The notes: generated by a model from the sequence alone, not told the origin. Shown: positions 8,699-17,845, numbered from the stretch's first letter. The stretch: 64,000 nucleotides of DNA from Duganella sp. BJB480 (GCA_003416985.1 QVIN01000003.1:310001-374000); one strand, 5' to 3'. Made by a program: numbers and translations.

Positions 8699-9693
8699 AA
8701 CGCGCCCTCCACCAGCGTGTCGGCCATGGCGTCGATCATCCTGAACTCCGGTATCAATTGTTCGATGTACAGGAACTGGCCGGCCGGGTTATTTTCCAGG
8801 AACACCACCTCGCCGCCGGGCGTGACGATCAGGTCCAGCGCGCCGTAGTGCAAGTCGTAGCTGCGCACGAAGGCCACGCAGCGCCGCCGCAATTCGTCGG
8901 GCAGTTGCGTCGCCTCGTAGCGGATCGGCGCCGACATGTCGCGCGAATCGACGGCGGTGCGGGCGTCGTCCTGGCTGTGGATTTTGGCGGCGAACACGCG
9001 CTCGCCGATCACCGTCACCCGCAGTTCGTATTGCTTGGGAATGTAGCGCTGGAAGTGGCAGTGCAACTGGCCGACCGCCTCGACGTTGCCCAGCATGTCG
9101 TCGTCGACGATGGTGGTGCCGAGCCCGCCGTTGCTGCGCTGCTCCGGCTCTAGCTCGCCGCCGGCCAGCATCGGATCCGACAGCGACTTGAAGATCATGT
9201 CGCCGGCCAGGTCGTGCTTGAACGCCAGCACCTCATCCGGCGCGTTGGTGGTCAGCGAGTCCGGCACCAGGAAGCCCATGCGGGCGGCGCGCTTGAGCTG
9301 CTCGCCCTTCCACTGCGCGCCGCGCAGCGCCAGCGGGTGGCTGACCCAGTAGCAGTCCAGCGTGTAGAGCAGGCTGAACAACGCGTGCTCCGCCTCCTGC
9401 CTGGCGTAGGCCAGTTCCTGCGGCGCCAGCTCGTCGCTGAGGAAGGTGAATTCGCCCGGCTTGCGTATCCAGACCGCGCCCACCTCGGCCAGGTCGAGCC
9501 AATGCTCGTCGCTGCGGCGGCGTATCTTGTTGTGCAGCGCGCCGCCGGCATGCCGCTGGCAGGTCTGGAAGTCGCGCGGGAAGCGGTCCAGGTCCAGCCG
9601 GAACAGCGGGTGCCCGCCGGCCGTGAGCCTGGCGGCGACCAGGTCGGCGTGCAGATCCTGGCTGTTGGTGATAATTAAAATCGTCTTGCTCAT
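8689..9693 (-). CDS. Microviridin-type ATP-grasp ribosomal peptide maturase (MvdC/MvdD-like)
   Basis: 334 residues from ATG 9693, which is preceded by GGAG six bases upstream; the longer frame above it runs through the terminator and precursor. Family landmarks are VWIRKPGEF (74-82), SHPLALRGAQWKGEQLKRA (118-136), the ATP-grasp core QRYIPKQYELRVTVIGERVF (215-234) and the metal/ATP-binding end LDLIVTPGGEVVFLENNPAGQ (286-306). In graspetide pathways such enzymes use ATP to join Asp/Glu side chains to Thr/Ser or Lys, forming ester or amide macrocycles. The substrate is presumably the 62-residue peptide encoded 75 bp upstream. Confidence 0.9.
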   Translation of the reverse strand: MSKTILIITNSQDLHADLVAARLTAGGHPLFRLDLDRFPRDFQTCQRHAGGALHNKIRRRSDEHWLDLAEVGAVWIRKPGEFTFLSDELAPQELAYARQEAEHALFSLLYTLDCYWVSHPLALRGAQWKGEQLKRAARMGFLVPDSLTTNAPDEVLAFKHDLAGDMIFKSLSDPMLAGGELEPEQRSNGGLGTTIVDDDMLGNVEAVGQLHCHFQRYIPKQYELRVTVIGERVFAAKIHSQDDARTAVDSRDMSAPIRYEATQLPDELRRRCVAFVRSYDLHYGALDLIVTPGGEVVFLENNPAGQFLYIEQLIPEFRMIDAMADTLVEGALCH

Positions 9694-9720
9694 CGAGGAC
9701 TCCGCGACTGGGCGTAAAAC

Positions 9721-9750
9721 AAAAAAGCCTTGCTGACGGAGCAAGGCTTT
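9721..9750 (-). terminator. Intrinsic terminator/attenuator after the precursor gene
   Basis: AAAGCCTTGCT and AGCAAGGCTTT pair as an 11-bp stem with a 5-nt loop at 9724-9750. On the minus strand the stem is followed by six T. It lies between the precursor stop and the maturase start, so partial termination would give more precursor mRNA than enzyme mRNA. Confidence 0.85.
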
Positions 9751-9767
9751 CGTTGGCGGGCCAGTAC

Positions 9768-9956
9768 TTAGCAGTAGATGCCCTTGTCGCCGCGATGAGT
9801 GAATTCGTTGTAGTCGCGGTAGTTGTCGAAGTCGACCGGACCGGTGCAGCCGGCCACGGCAACGCCGTCGCGGACTTTCCATTGTTCCGCAGGTTTGTTT
9901 TCCTGTTTCGCAGCCAGCTTGAATGCGAACAGTTTTGCTTCTTTTTGATCTGCCAT
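9768..9956 (-). CDS. RiPP precursor peptide of the ATP-grasp cluster
   Basis: 62 residues from the ATG at 9956, chosen because AAGGA sits 8 bases upstream; the ATG at 9962 would leave only 2 bases. The N-terminal half (MADQKEAKLFAFKLAAKQ) is charged and probably helical, suiting a leader that docks on the maturase. The C-terminal half is rich in possible crosslink partners: T38, D42, D44, D48, E51, T53, D57 and K58. It also has two cysteines, C37 in AGCTGP and C62 as the last residue. No homologue is recognised by name. The precursor call rests on size, position first in the operon, composition and the attenuator behind it. Confidence 0.8.
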   Translation of the reverse strand: MADQKEAKLFAFKLAAKQENKPAEQWKVRDGVAVAGCTGPVDFDNYRDYNEFTHRGDKGIYC

Positions 9957-10019
9957 TTCCATAGTCCTTAAAAAAAGAATATTGAAAAATCTCACACAGT
10001 CTCTATTTGCAGCCTTGCA

Positions 10020-10048
10020 ATGTTAGGAGCTTGTATAGACGTTGTCAA
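10020..10048 (-). promoter_or_regulatory. Candidate sigma-70 promoter of the RiPP operon
   Basis: Minus strand: TTGACA (10048-10043), 17-bp spacer, TAACAT (10025-10020), about 64 bases before the precursor ATG. The -35 is perfect and the -10 matches 4 of 6. Confidence 0.6.
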
Positions 10049-10058
10049 CTTCTATACA
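10032..10058. promoter_or_regulatory. Inverted repeat over the RiPP promoter (putative operator)
   Basis: TGTATAGA (10032-10039) and TCTATACA (10051-10058) form a perfect 8-bp inverted repeat with an 11-bp spacer that contains the -35 hexamer of the promoter. A bound dimer would block polymerase. No regulator gene lies in the operon. Confidence 0.5.
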
Positions 10059-10111
10059 CAATATGTAAACATTACTTTTTAGGGACGTATCAACATTATT
10101 TTTGTGCTTAT

Positions 10112-10125
10112 TTGTGCACGCACAA
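10112..10125. promoter_or_regulatory. Short palindrome TTGTGC-AC-GCACAA in the divergent region
   Basis: A perfect 6-bp inverted repeat with a 2-bp centre, between the RiPP promoter and the groES promoter. It could be a protein-binding site for either side. Only the symmetry supports it. Confidence 0.3.
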
Positions 10126-10134
10126 GTGTTGCGT

Positions 10135-10164
10135 CTTGAAATACAGCAGTGTCGTCCCTATAAT
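10135..10164 (+). promoter_or_regulatory. groESL promoter (sigma-70 and heat-shock type)
   Basis: TTGAAA (10136-10141), 17 bp, TATAAT (10159-10164) is a near-consensus housekeeping promoter. The same bases contain CTTGAAA-N14-CCCTAT, close to the sigma-32 heat-shock consensus. It is immediately followed by the CIRCE element. Confidence 0.8.
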
Positions 10165-10190
10165 TGGCACTCGTTCCAAGGGAGTGCTAA
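10164..10190 (+). promoter_or_regulatory. CIRCE operator (HrcA-binding)
   Basis: TTGGCACTC-N9-GAGTGCTAA matches the CIRCE consensus TTAGCACTC-N9-GAGTGCTAA with one change. HrcA is known to bind this element and repress groESL; hrcA is not in the window. Confidence 0.95.
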
Positions 10191-10274
10191 CAGCGCTCTC
10201 GGCCAAACTTTCCGCCACAGCAAGCTTATTGGTGTGGCAACAAACTGTTCCATTGTTAATTTAAGGAGTTTTGT

Positions 10275-10565
10275 ATGAACCTTCGCCCTTTGAACGATCG
10301 CGTAATCGTCAAACGCCTCGACCAGGAAACCAAAACTGCGTCCGGCCTGATCATCCCTGATGCGGCTGCTGAAAAACCGGATCAAGGCGAAGTGCTCGCC
10401 GTCGGCAATGGCAAGATTCTGGAAGATGGCAAAGTCCGTCCGCTGGACGTCAAAGTGGGCGACCGTGTCCTGTTCGGCAAATACGCCGGCCAGACCGTCA
10501 AGGTCGATGGCCAGGAGCTGATGGTCATGCGCGAAGAAGACATCATGGCAATCGTCGTCAAATAA
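10275..10565 (+). CDS. groES: Co-chaperonin GroES
   Basis: 96 residues, the normal length. It begins [16 protein letters not shown] and has the mobile loop around [20 protein letters not shown], the GroEL-contacting segment. It ends EDIMAIVVK. GroES forms the heptameric lid of the chaperonin that folds cytosolic proteins. A good AAGGAG ribosome site precedes the ATG. It is the first gene of the groES-groEL operon and is controlled by the heat-shock/sigma-70 promoter and CIRCE element upstream. Confidence 0.98.
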   Translation: MNLRPLNDRVIVKRLDQETKTASGLIIPDAAAEKPDQGEVLAVGNGKILEDGKVRPLDVKVGDRVLFGKYAGQTVKVDGQELMVMREEDIMAIVVK

Positions 10566-10598
10566 TTGACACGCACGTTTGCACTAGTACTCACCTAA

Positions 10599-12260
<1,662 letters not shown>

Positions 12261-12290
12261 TTGCCGGCATAAGCCTCGCTGCACAGGAAA

Positions 12291-12319
12291 GCCAGCCTCT
12301 TCGGAGGCTGGCTTTTTTT
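12291..12319 (+). terminator. Intrinsic terminator of groESL
   Basis: GCCAGCCTC and GAGGCTGGC form a 9-bp GC-rich stem with a TTCG tetraloop, followed by seven T, 30 bases after the groEL stop. Confidence 0.95.
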
Positions 12320-12397
12320 ATTTGGATAGTTGAATGAACTTATCGCGACTGGCAAGGTCTACAATGAAGTGTCCGATTGAATCCTCGGGAGACGATG

Positions 12398-12685
12398 ATG
12401 TCCGTAACCGTCAGTGAAATTGAAGAGAGCATTAAGTTGTTGAGTTTGGCAGATAAGCGGGTGCTGCTGCGAGCCCTGCTTCGAGAAATAGACGGCCATC
12501 AAATACCAGGTGCCCAATCGAGTGTGCGCACGGTCTTGACGCTCGAAGCTCTCGACGATGTCGACGCCAATCGCTTTGTCGATCATGACGATGTCAAGGC
12601 ATGGGCGAAGAGTCTGGCAACGACAAGTCAGCTGCCACTGCCAAATAATAAAGCTGCGATCTGGCACACCAAGGAATATCGCTGA
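12398..12685 (+). CDS. Small hypothetical protein, antitoxin-like N-terminus
   Basis: 95 residues from the ATG at 12398, which is 6 bases after GGGAG; an ATG at 12395 is also possible. The N-terminal part (SVTVSEIEESIKLLSLADKR) is predicted helical and resembles small addiction-module or DNA-binding-associated helical proteins. The C-terminal half is charged without known motifs. No toxin gene is adjacent: the next gene is on the other strand. It has its own short upstream region after the groEL terminator. Function is unknown and the antitoxin link is only a resemblance. Confidence 0.6.
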   Translation: MSVTVSEIEESIKLLSLADKRVLLRALLREIDGHQIPGAQSSVRTVLTLEALDDVDANRFVDHDDVKAWAKSLATTSQLPLPNNKAAIWHTKEYR

Positions 12686-12714
12686 TCCCTTGGGGCCTCA
12701 GCACACGGCACATT

Positions 12715-13356
12715 CTATTTGCAGAGCGCGGTGACGTTGATGAAGTCGACAAAGCCGGTGCCGCTGTTATTCGTGCCGGTGTTGTTCGTCAGCGTGCAGG
12801 TCTGCCCCGTCGGGTTGGCCGACACCGTGACCGCATAGCTGGCGCCGTGCAGCTCCATCGGCGAATACGACGCTGCGAACACGCTCAGGCCATTCGCGCC
12901 GGCTTTCAGGATATTGCCATTGGCATCGGCGAAGCTGACGGCATTGCCGGCCGCCAGTCCCGACACGGTCACGCCCACGTGGTATTGCAACGAGCCGATC
13001 GCGGCAGGCTGGCAGGTCACGGCGACGTTGCCGACATCGACCGCATTCTGGGCGATCGTGCCCGATCCGTTGGCGACGGTGCAGACGCCGCCGTTCGGAT
13101 CGGCGAACTTCACGACGCTGTACGGCGCGCCGGACGCCACCGGATAGGTGAACTTGAAGCCGCCGCTGCCCTTGACCGCGATGGTCTCGGCGCCGTTGTT
13201 GACCAGCAGCAGGGTGGTGTCCGCCGCCAGGCCGGTCACAGTGCCCGAAATGAGGGCCGATTTCTGCGTCGCCGGCGGGGTGGTGTCGGTCGAGCCGCCG
13301 CCGCAGCCGGCCACCAGCATTGTCAGCGTCAGCGCTGTTATTTTGAGTTGGTTCAT
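12715..13356 (-). CDS. Predicted lipoprotein with repeated beta-sandwich-like segments
   Basis: 213 residues. Positions 1-18 are a lipoprotein signal with the lipobox LVAG-C18, followed by GGGSTDTTPP. The rest holds two similar stretches (VTGLAADTTLLLVNNGAE and VSGLAAGNAVSFADANGN), each followed by a C-x-(V/L) segment (GGVCTVANGSG and GQTCTLTNNTG). This pattern is common in secreted or surface proteins of Burkholderiales and suggests tandem small beta domains, each perhaps with its own cysteine. A GGAG site precedes the ATG. It is monocistronic. Its function is not recognised. Confidence 0.75.
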   Translation of the reverse strand: MNQLKITALTLTMLVAGCGGGSTDTTPPATQKSALISGTVTGLAADTTLLLVNNGAETIAVKGSGGFKFTYPVASGAPYSVVKFADPNGGVCTVANGSGTIAQNAVDVGNVAVTCQPAAIGSLQYHVGVTVSGLAAGNAVSFADANGNILKAGANGLSVFAASYSPMELHGASYAVTVSANPTGQTCTLTNNTGTNNSGTGFVDFINVTALCK

Positions 13357-13517
13357 CTGATCTCCACGAGGTTCTTGCCGAAAGTATACGGTTTACGCAA
13401 TGTGGAAAGTACATCAATTGCCAAAGGAGCGGTGATTCGATTGAAAAGTTAACGTTGATTCAAAAACAATCGCTCCCTACAATCGACGTTCCTCAACTTT
13501 CTTCAGATGGGACTCCC

Positions 13518-14510
13518 ATGCGCGCCTACCACCTTCTTCCGCTGCTGCTTTGCGCCGCCGCCCACGCCCAGATGCCGGCGCAGGACACCGTCAAGGGCGG
13601 CAAGGACCATCCGCTGCTGTCGCGCTTTGAAGGATCGAAGATGGTCGGCTACGGCCTCAAGGAATTCGACGAGGTGATGCTGCCTGCAGGTAAACGCGTC
13701 GAGAACAAGGGCGGCCAGATGGCGTTCGAGAACGCGCTGCAACTGGAGGGCAAGTACACCCGCATGGCCTACAACTTCCCGCGCGAACGCTCGGCGCTGG
13801 AGGTGATGCGCAATTACCAGGCGGCGCTGGACAAGGCCGGTCTGAAAACCGTGTTCGCCTGCGCCAAGGAAAACTGCGGCAAGGGCTTCGGCGAGTTTTT
13901 CCTCGACAAACGCGTCGGCGATCATTTCATCCAGGGCAGCGAGGCCAGCTGGGCGCCGTTCAACTACGGCCGCGACGATGAACGCTACCTGCTGGCCAAG
14001 GGCACGCGTCCCGATGGATCGCTGGTCCACGTGGCCGTGTATTCGGTCGCCCCGGTGCAGGACAAGCTGGGCGGCATCTACGTCGAGATCGTCGAGGCCA
14101 AGGCGATGGAGGGCGGCAAGGTGTCGGCCAACATGAACGCGTCCGACATGGCCAAGGGCATCGCGGCCGATGGCAAGGTGGCCGTGTACGGCGTCTTCTT
14201 CGACACCGACAAGACCGACGTCAAGCCCGAGTCCAAGGCCGCGCTGGCGGAGATGGCCAAGCTGTTGCAGCAGGACGCCAAGCTGAAGCTGTACGTGGTC
14301 GGCCACACCGACAACCAGGGCGCGCTGGCGCACAACCTGGAGCTGTCGCAGAAGCGGGCGGAGTCGGTGATCAAGGTACTGGCTGCCGATTACAAGGTCG
14401 ACGCGAAACGGCTGAGCGCCAAGGGCGTGGCCTCCTACGCACCGGCGGCCTCGAACGATGCCGAGGCGGGACGCGAAAAGAATCGCAGGGTCGAGCTGGT
14501 CAAGCAGTAA
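13518..14510 (+). CDS. OmpA-family outer-membrane/peptidoglycan-associated protein
   Basis: 330 residues from ATG 13518 (GGGA five bases upstream); this start gives a proper signal peptide, MRAYHLLPLLLCAAAHAQ. The middle portion (about 40-215) has no named domain but contains two cysteines (CAKENC). The C-terminal ~110 residues are an OmpA domain: GVFFDTDKTDVKPESKAALA, then VVGHTDNQGALAHNLELSQK and the closing NRRVELVKQ. OmpA domains bind peptidoglycan diaminopimelate. It is probably a periplasmic or outer-membrane anchor protein. It stands alone between genes on the opposite strand. Confidence 0.88.
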   Translation: MRAYHLLPLLLCAAAHAQMPAQDTVKGGKDHPLLSRFEGSKMVGYGLKEFDEVMLPAGKRVENKGGQMAFENALQLEGKYTRMAYNFPRERSALEVMRNYQAALDKAGLKTVFACAKENCGKGFGEFFLDKRVGDHFIQGSEASWAPFNYGRDDERYLLAKGTRPDGSLVHVAVYSVAPVQDKLGGIYVEIVEAKAMEGGKVSANMNASDMAKGIAADGKVAVYGVFFDTDKTDVKPESKAALAEMAKLLQQDAKLKLYVVGHTDNQGALAHNLELSQKRAESVIKVLAADYKVDAKRLSAKGVASYAPAASNDAEAGREKNRRVELVKQ

Positions 14511-14528
14511 GGAAGTCGGCGGCGGAGG

Positions 14529-14891
14529 CTACAGCGAGATCAGCGATGCGGCTTCCATTTTCCGCAAAAGTTCCCTGCCCCTGGCCTCGTCGTATCCTTC
14601 CATCCGATCAATCAACGTATCCATCGCATCGGAGGCATTTCGAATATAGGCTTCAGCTGTCTTCCGGTCCAGATCATCAAGGCGCATATGCTCCGCCTCT
14701 TCGATGGCAGCCAAAATGGTCTTGGTCAGCTCGATGTCTTCCGGCGTCGCAGGATTGGAAGGTCCATCGAAAAAGATATCACGTTGCTGCTCTTTGGGTA
14801 GTCCTGCCTGATCCAAAGCCCGAATGCAGTAATAAATGACAGAAGCTGCGGAATTTTCAGGTGCGGATTCAACGTAAGTAAGTATGTCCAT
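14529..14891 (-). CDS. Small acidic helical protein, second gene of a pair
   Basis: 120 residues from ATG 14891, which is preceded by GGAG with 6-base spacing; an earlier ATG at 14921 would overlap the upstream gene. The protein is acidic and mostly helical by composition (TKTILAAIEEAEHMRLDDLD). No catalytic motif is recognised. It follows the 161-residue gene by 13 bp, so the two are likely co-transcribed. Base composition appears lower in GC than the neighbours. An immunity or accessory protein is possible but unproven. Confidence 0.65.
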   Translation of the reverse strand: MDILTYVESAPENSAASVIYYCIRALDQAGLPKEQQRDIFFDGPSNPATPEDIELTKTILAAIEEAEHMRLDDLDRKTAEAYIRNASDAMDTLIDRMEGYDEARGRELLRKMEAASLISL

Positions 14892-14904
14892 GACTAGCTC
14901 CGAT

Positions 14905-15390
14905 TCATAGTTCAATGGCATCAAAGAGATTTCTTGGCAAATTCTCGATGATGTACTCCTCAGAGAAAAGACTGGCCCGCTGCTCCAACGGAACGAAATT
15001 AAGCAGGGCAGCGACCGGCTCACCGGGAATTACATACATGAGCGGTTTAAAATTATCAGGCTGGGCCGACCTCACCAGCTCTTGAATTTCCTTGAGTTGA
15101 TCAGCGTTTATCATACCCTGATTCAGGCGACTAACGGCGCCGCGCCGAATGCCGGCACGGACTCGGCTTATTCTGAACGAGTGCATATCTGACGCATCCA
15201 CATCCTTCATGAGCTCCCAATAAAGCGCACGCGGATTCGAGCTCGGTGGTACCGAGTTATAGAGGTTTAATCGGGAAGGCGGGTCAAAGTACGGTGTACA
15301 CCAGGCATAGTGGATCTCACCGTAGAACCATTGGCTGATTTCATGTGCGAACCAAGTCGAGCAAGAGTAATAAATACTTTTGTTGTTCAT
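14905..15390 (-). CDS. Hypothetical protein, first gene of a pair
   Basis: 161 residues, preceded by a strong GGGGAGG ribosome site. There is no signal peptide or membrane helix. It is rich in aromatic residues (SIYYSCSTWFAHEISQWFYG) in the first 40 positions, with a charged helical middle. I do not recognise a family. It is paired with the 120-residue gene downstream. Codon use and AT content differ from the glycosidase genes around it, which hints at acquisition by transfer. Confidence 0.65.
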   Translation of the reverse strand: MNNKSIYYSCSTWFAHEISQWFYGEIHYAWCTPYFDPPSRLNLYNSVPPSSNPRALYWELMKDVDASDMHSFRISRVRAGIRRGAVSRLNQGMINADQLKEIQELVRSAQPDNFKPLMYVIPGEPVAALLNFVPLEQRASLFSEEYIIENLPRNLFDAIEL

Positions 15391-15489
15391 GCCGCTGCCT
15401 CCCCATCAAGCTTCACAACGCCTCAATAGCAGATGTAGCATGTGGCGCAGGGATGGAGCATGATCGCACTCAAAGGTGCGCCCGCCTGC

Positions 15490-15915
15490 TCAGGCGTCGC
15501 GGTACTCCGCTTCCAGTTCTTCGCGGCGCGGTTGTTCGGCGATGTGCAGGATCAGCGTTTCGCGCAGGTCGTGCGCGGGATGCACGGCGCGGTGGCGGGC
15601 GAACCAGAATGCTTCACTCAGATCTTCGTCCTCGTGCGCGGTGGTGATCAGCAACTGCTCGTCCGGCACGTCTTCGTAGTCGACGGCTTCCAGGCTGGCG
15701 TCTTCGATCGCCTCACGCCAGGCCTCGCACTCCTTGCCCCACGCCAGCGCCAGCGCGCAGCCGGACTCCACCAGCCAGCGGCTGGTTTCCCACATCGTCA
15801 TCTCCGCCACGTCGGCCTCGACGACGAGCACGGCTTTGAAGTGCGACAGGCCTTCCAGCGCGGGAAGATCGCTGTCGGGAGTGAGGTGTAAATAGCGGAT
15901 GACCGGTTTCTGCAT
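15490..15915 (-). CDS. Conserved-looking hypothetical protein (141 aa)
   Basis: 141 residues, acidic and cytoplasmic, with an alternating beta/alpha pattern (KAVLVVEADVAEMTMWETSR then LALAWGKECEAWREAIEDAS) suggesting a small alpha/beta fold. The late part has HEDEDLSEAFWFARHRAVHP, which I cannot assign to a catalytic family. It stands alone, 42 bp upstream of the galactanase stop on the same strand. Function is unknown. Confidence 0.7.
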   Translation of the reverse strand: MQKPVIRYLHLTPDSDLPALEGLSHFKAVLVVEADVAEMTMWETSRWLVESGCALALAWGKECEAWREAIEDASLEAVDYEDVPDEQLLITTAHEDEDLSEAFWFARHRAVHPAHDLRETLILHIAEQPRREELEAEYRDA

Positions 15916-15957
15916 GATGGGACCATTGATAACGAATCCCGGATTTTAACAGCCTGC

Positions 15958-16935
15958 TTAAAACGGATCGAGCGCGATGGTGAATTTGCCGCTCGCGTCG
16001 AGCGCGCCCATCGTGTAGCCCTGCCAGCCAGGATAGGCCTGCGGCTCCCAGTAGAACACGCCCAGCCCGTTCGAGCCCAGCGCCTTGGTCTTGCTCAGCA
16101 AATCGGCCAGCATGGCTTTGCCGGTGGCCGCCTGGGTCCAGTCCATGCCCACTTCGGTCACCATCACCGGCTTCGCATAGCGCGACACCATGTCCCACAT
16201 ATTGGCCGAGATCTTGTTGTTGTAGTTGGCCCAGTCCGACGCCGGCGGATAGTGCGACATGCCGATCACATCCCACTTGGCGCCCGCGCCCTTCACGCCG
16301 TCGAAGAACCAGCGGAACACGGCGTTGTCGTAGCCGTTGGCCAGGTGCAGGATCACCTTGGCGTTCGGGTAGACCGCCTTGGTGGCGTTGTAGCCGCTGT
16401 TGATCAGCCCGGCCAGGTTGGCGAAGCTGGTGGTCTTCCCCTCGGGCCACAGCATGCCGCTGTTGATCTCGTTGCCGACCTGTACCCACTCGACCGTGAT
16501 GCCGTTGGTCTTCAGGTAGTTGAGGATGCCCTGCGTGTGGCTGTAGACGTCGTTGTTCAGCTGCGCCAGCGTGTGGTTGGCCCAGGCGGCCGGCTTGGTC
16601 TGCTGACCGGGATCGGCCCAGCTGTCGCTGTAGTGGAAGTCGATCAGGATGCGCTGGCCTTGCGCGGCGGCGCGCTTGGCCTTGTACAGCACGTCGGCGC
16701 CGTCGTTCCAGCCGCCGCCGGGGTTGACCCAGACGCGCAGACGGATCGCGTTGACCTGCAGGTTCTTCAGCAGCACGAAGGGATCGGTCTTGACGCCGCT
16801 GCTGTTGTAGAACGAATAGCCGCTGGACTCCTGCTGGCTGACCCAGCCGACATCGGCGCCATTGGCGAAGGTGGCGGACCGCGCGGCCAGGCAGAACGCC
16901 AGGCCGCACAATGCCGCCAGCCGGCGCTTCATCAT
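15958..16935 (-). CDS. GH53 arabinogalactan endo-beta-1,4-galactanase
   Basis: 325 residues from ATG 16935, which overlaps the SMP-30 stop (ATGA). A signal peptide ends about residue 21 (AARSA). The (beta/alpha)8 barrel starts NGADVGWVSQQESSGYSFYN and carries the acid/base glutamate in WVQVGNEIN and the nucleophile glutamate in VMVTEVGMDW, with NAIRLRVWVNP typical of GH53. It cuts beta-1,4-galactan side chains of pectin outside the cytoplasm. Translational coupling with the lactonase, aldolase and kinase genes ties it to galactose breakdown through galactonate. Confidence 0.92.
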   Translation of the reverse strand: MMKRRLAALCGLAFCLAARSATFANGADVGWVSQQESSGYSFYNSSGVKTDPFVLLKNLQVNAIRLRVWVNPGGGWNDGADVLYKAKRAAAQGQRILIDFHYSDSWADPGQQTKPAAWANHTLAQLNNDVYSHTQGILNYLKTNGITVEWVQVGNEINSGMLWPEGKTTSFANLAGLINSGYNATKAVYPNAKVILHLANGYDNAVFRWFFDGVKGAGAKWDVIGMSHYPPASDWANYNNKISANMWDMVSRYAKPVMVTEVGMDWTQAATGKAMLADLLSKTKALGSNGLGVFYWEPQAYPGWQGYTMGALDASGKFTIALDPF

Positions 16936-17816
16936 CGGCCGAAGCGCGCGGCCGGCACGCCGGCCACGTCCAGCCGCACGGCGAACAGCGCGCCGGTCAG
17001 CGGGAATTCCTTGAGCTGCTCCGGCGTGTTGTCCTCGCGCGCGGTGGTGATGTACAGCGTCTTCAGGTCGGCGCCGCCGAAGGTGCAGGAGGCGGGATTG
17101 CGCGCCGGTACGTGGATCGTGTCCAGCAGTTCGCCGTCGGCCGAGTAGCGGCAGACACGGGCGCCGCCCCACTGCGCGATCCAGACGCAACCTTCGCTGT
17201 CGACCGTCATGCCGTCCGGCGAGCCTTCGCCGTCGCCGAACTGGCGCCACAGGCGGGGCGCGCCCAGCGTGCCGTCGGCCGCCAGCGGATAGGCGTAGGT
17301 GCGGCCTTCAAAGCTGTCGGTGTGGTACATGGTGGCGCCGTCCAGGCTGAAGGCCGGGCCGTTGCAGATGTGGTAGTCTTGGTCCGCCACCGTCAGCGAC
17401 AGGTCGGTGTCGAGCCGGAACAGCTGGCCGATGGCCTGGGCGTAGTCGGTGTTGTGCATGGAGCCGGCCCAGATGCGGCCAGCGCTGTCGGCCTTGGCGT
17501 CGTTCATGCGCAGGGCGCTGCCGGCGGGGAACGGACGCGCCAGGTATTCGATGCGCAGTTCGGGCTCCAGCCACACGCGGGCGATGCCGTCGCGCAGGCC
17601 GGCCATGAAGCCGTCGCCGTCGCGGCGCGCGATCAGCCAGCAGATGTAGTCGGGCATGGCCCAGCTGTGGCGCTGGCCGCTGCCGGCGTCCAGCGCGTGC
17701 AGGATCTGGTTCTTCAGGTCGACGAAATACAGCCGGTTTTGCTCGGCCACCCACGACGGGCCTTCACCCAGCTGCGCGCCGGCTTCCCAGATACATTGCA
17801 CTTCATGCTTGCTCAT
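16932..17816 (-). CDS. SMP-30/gluconolactonase-family lactonase
   Basis: 294 residues from ATG 17816 (GGGAGCGAA upstream); an upstream in-frame start would overlap the aldolase. The six-bladed propeller family is recognised by LGEGPSW near the N-terminus (metal-binding glutamate), RMNDAKADSAGRIWAGSM and GDGEGSPDGMTVDSEGCVWI. Such enzymes hydrolyse sugar lactones. Beside KDGal kinase and KDPGal aldolase, galactonolactone is the likely substrate, feeding galactonate into the De Ley-Doudoroff pathway. The dehydrogenase and dehydratase of the pathway are not in this window. Confidence 0.88.
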   Translation of the reverse strand: MSKHEVQCIWEAGAQLGEGPSWVAEQNRLYFVDLKNQILHALDAGSGQRHSWAMPDYICWLIARRDGDGFMAGLRDGIARVWLEPELRIEYLARPFPAGSALRMNDAKADSAGRIWAGSMHNTDYAQAIGQLFRLDTDLSLTVADQDYHICNGPAFSLDGATMYHTDSFEGRTYAYPLAADGTLGAPRLWRQFGDGEGSPDGMTVDSEGCVWIAQWGGARVCRYSADGELLDTIHVPARNPASCTFGGADLKTLYITTAREDNTPEQLKEFPLTGALFAVRLDVAGVPAARFGR

Positions 17817-17845
17817 CGATTTCGCTCCCTGTGTGGAATCCACCA

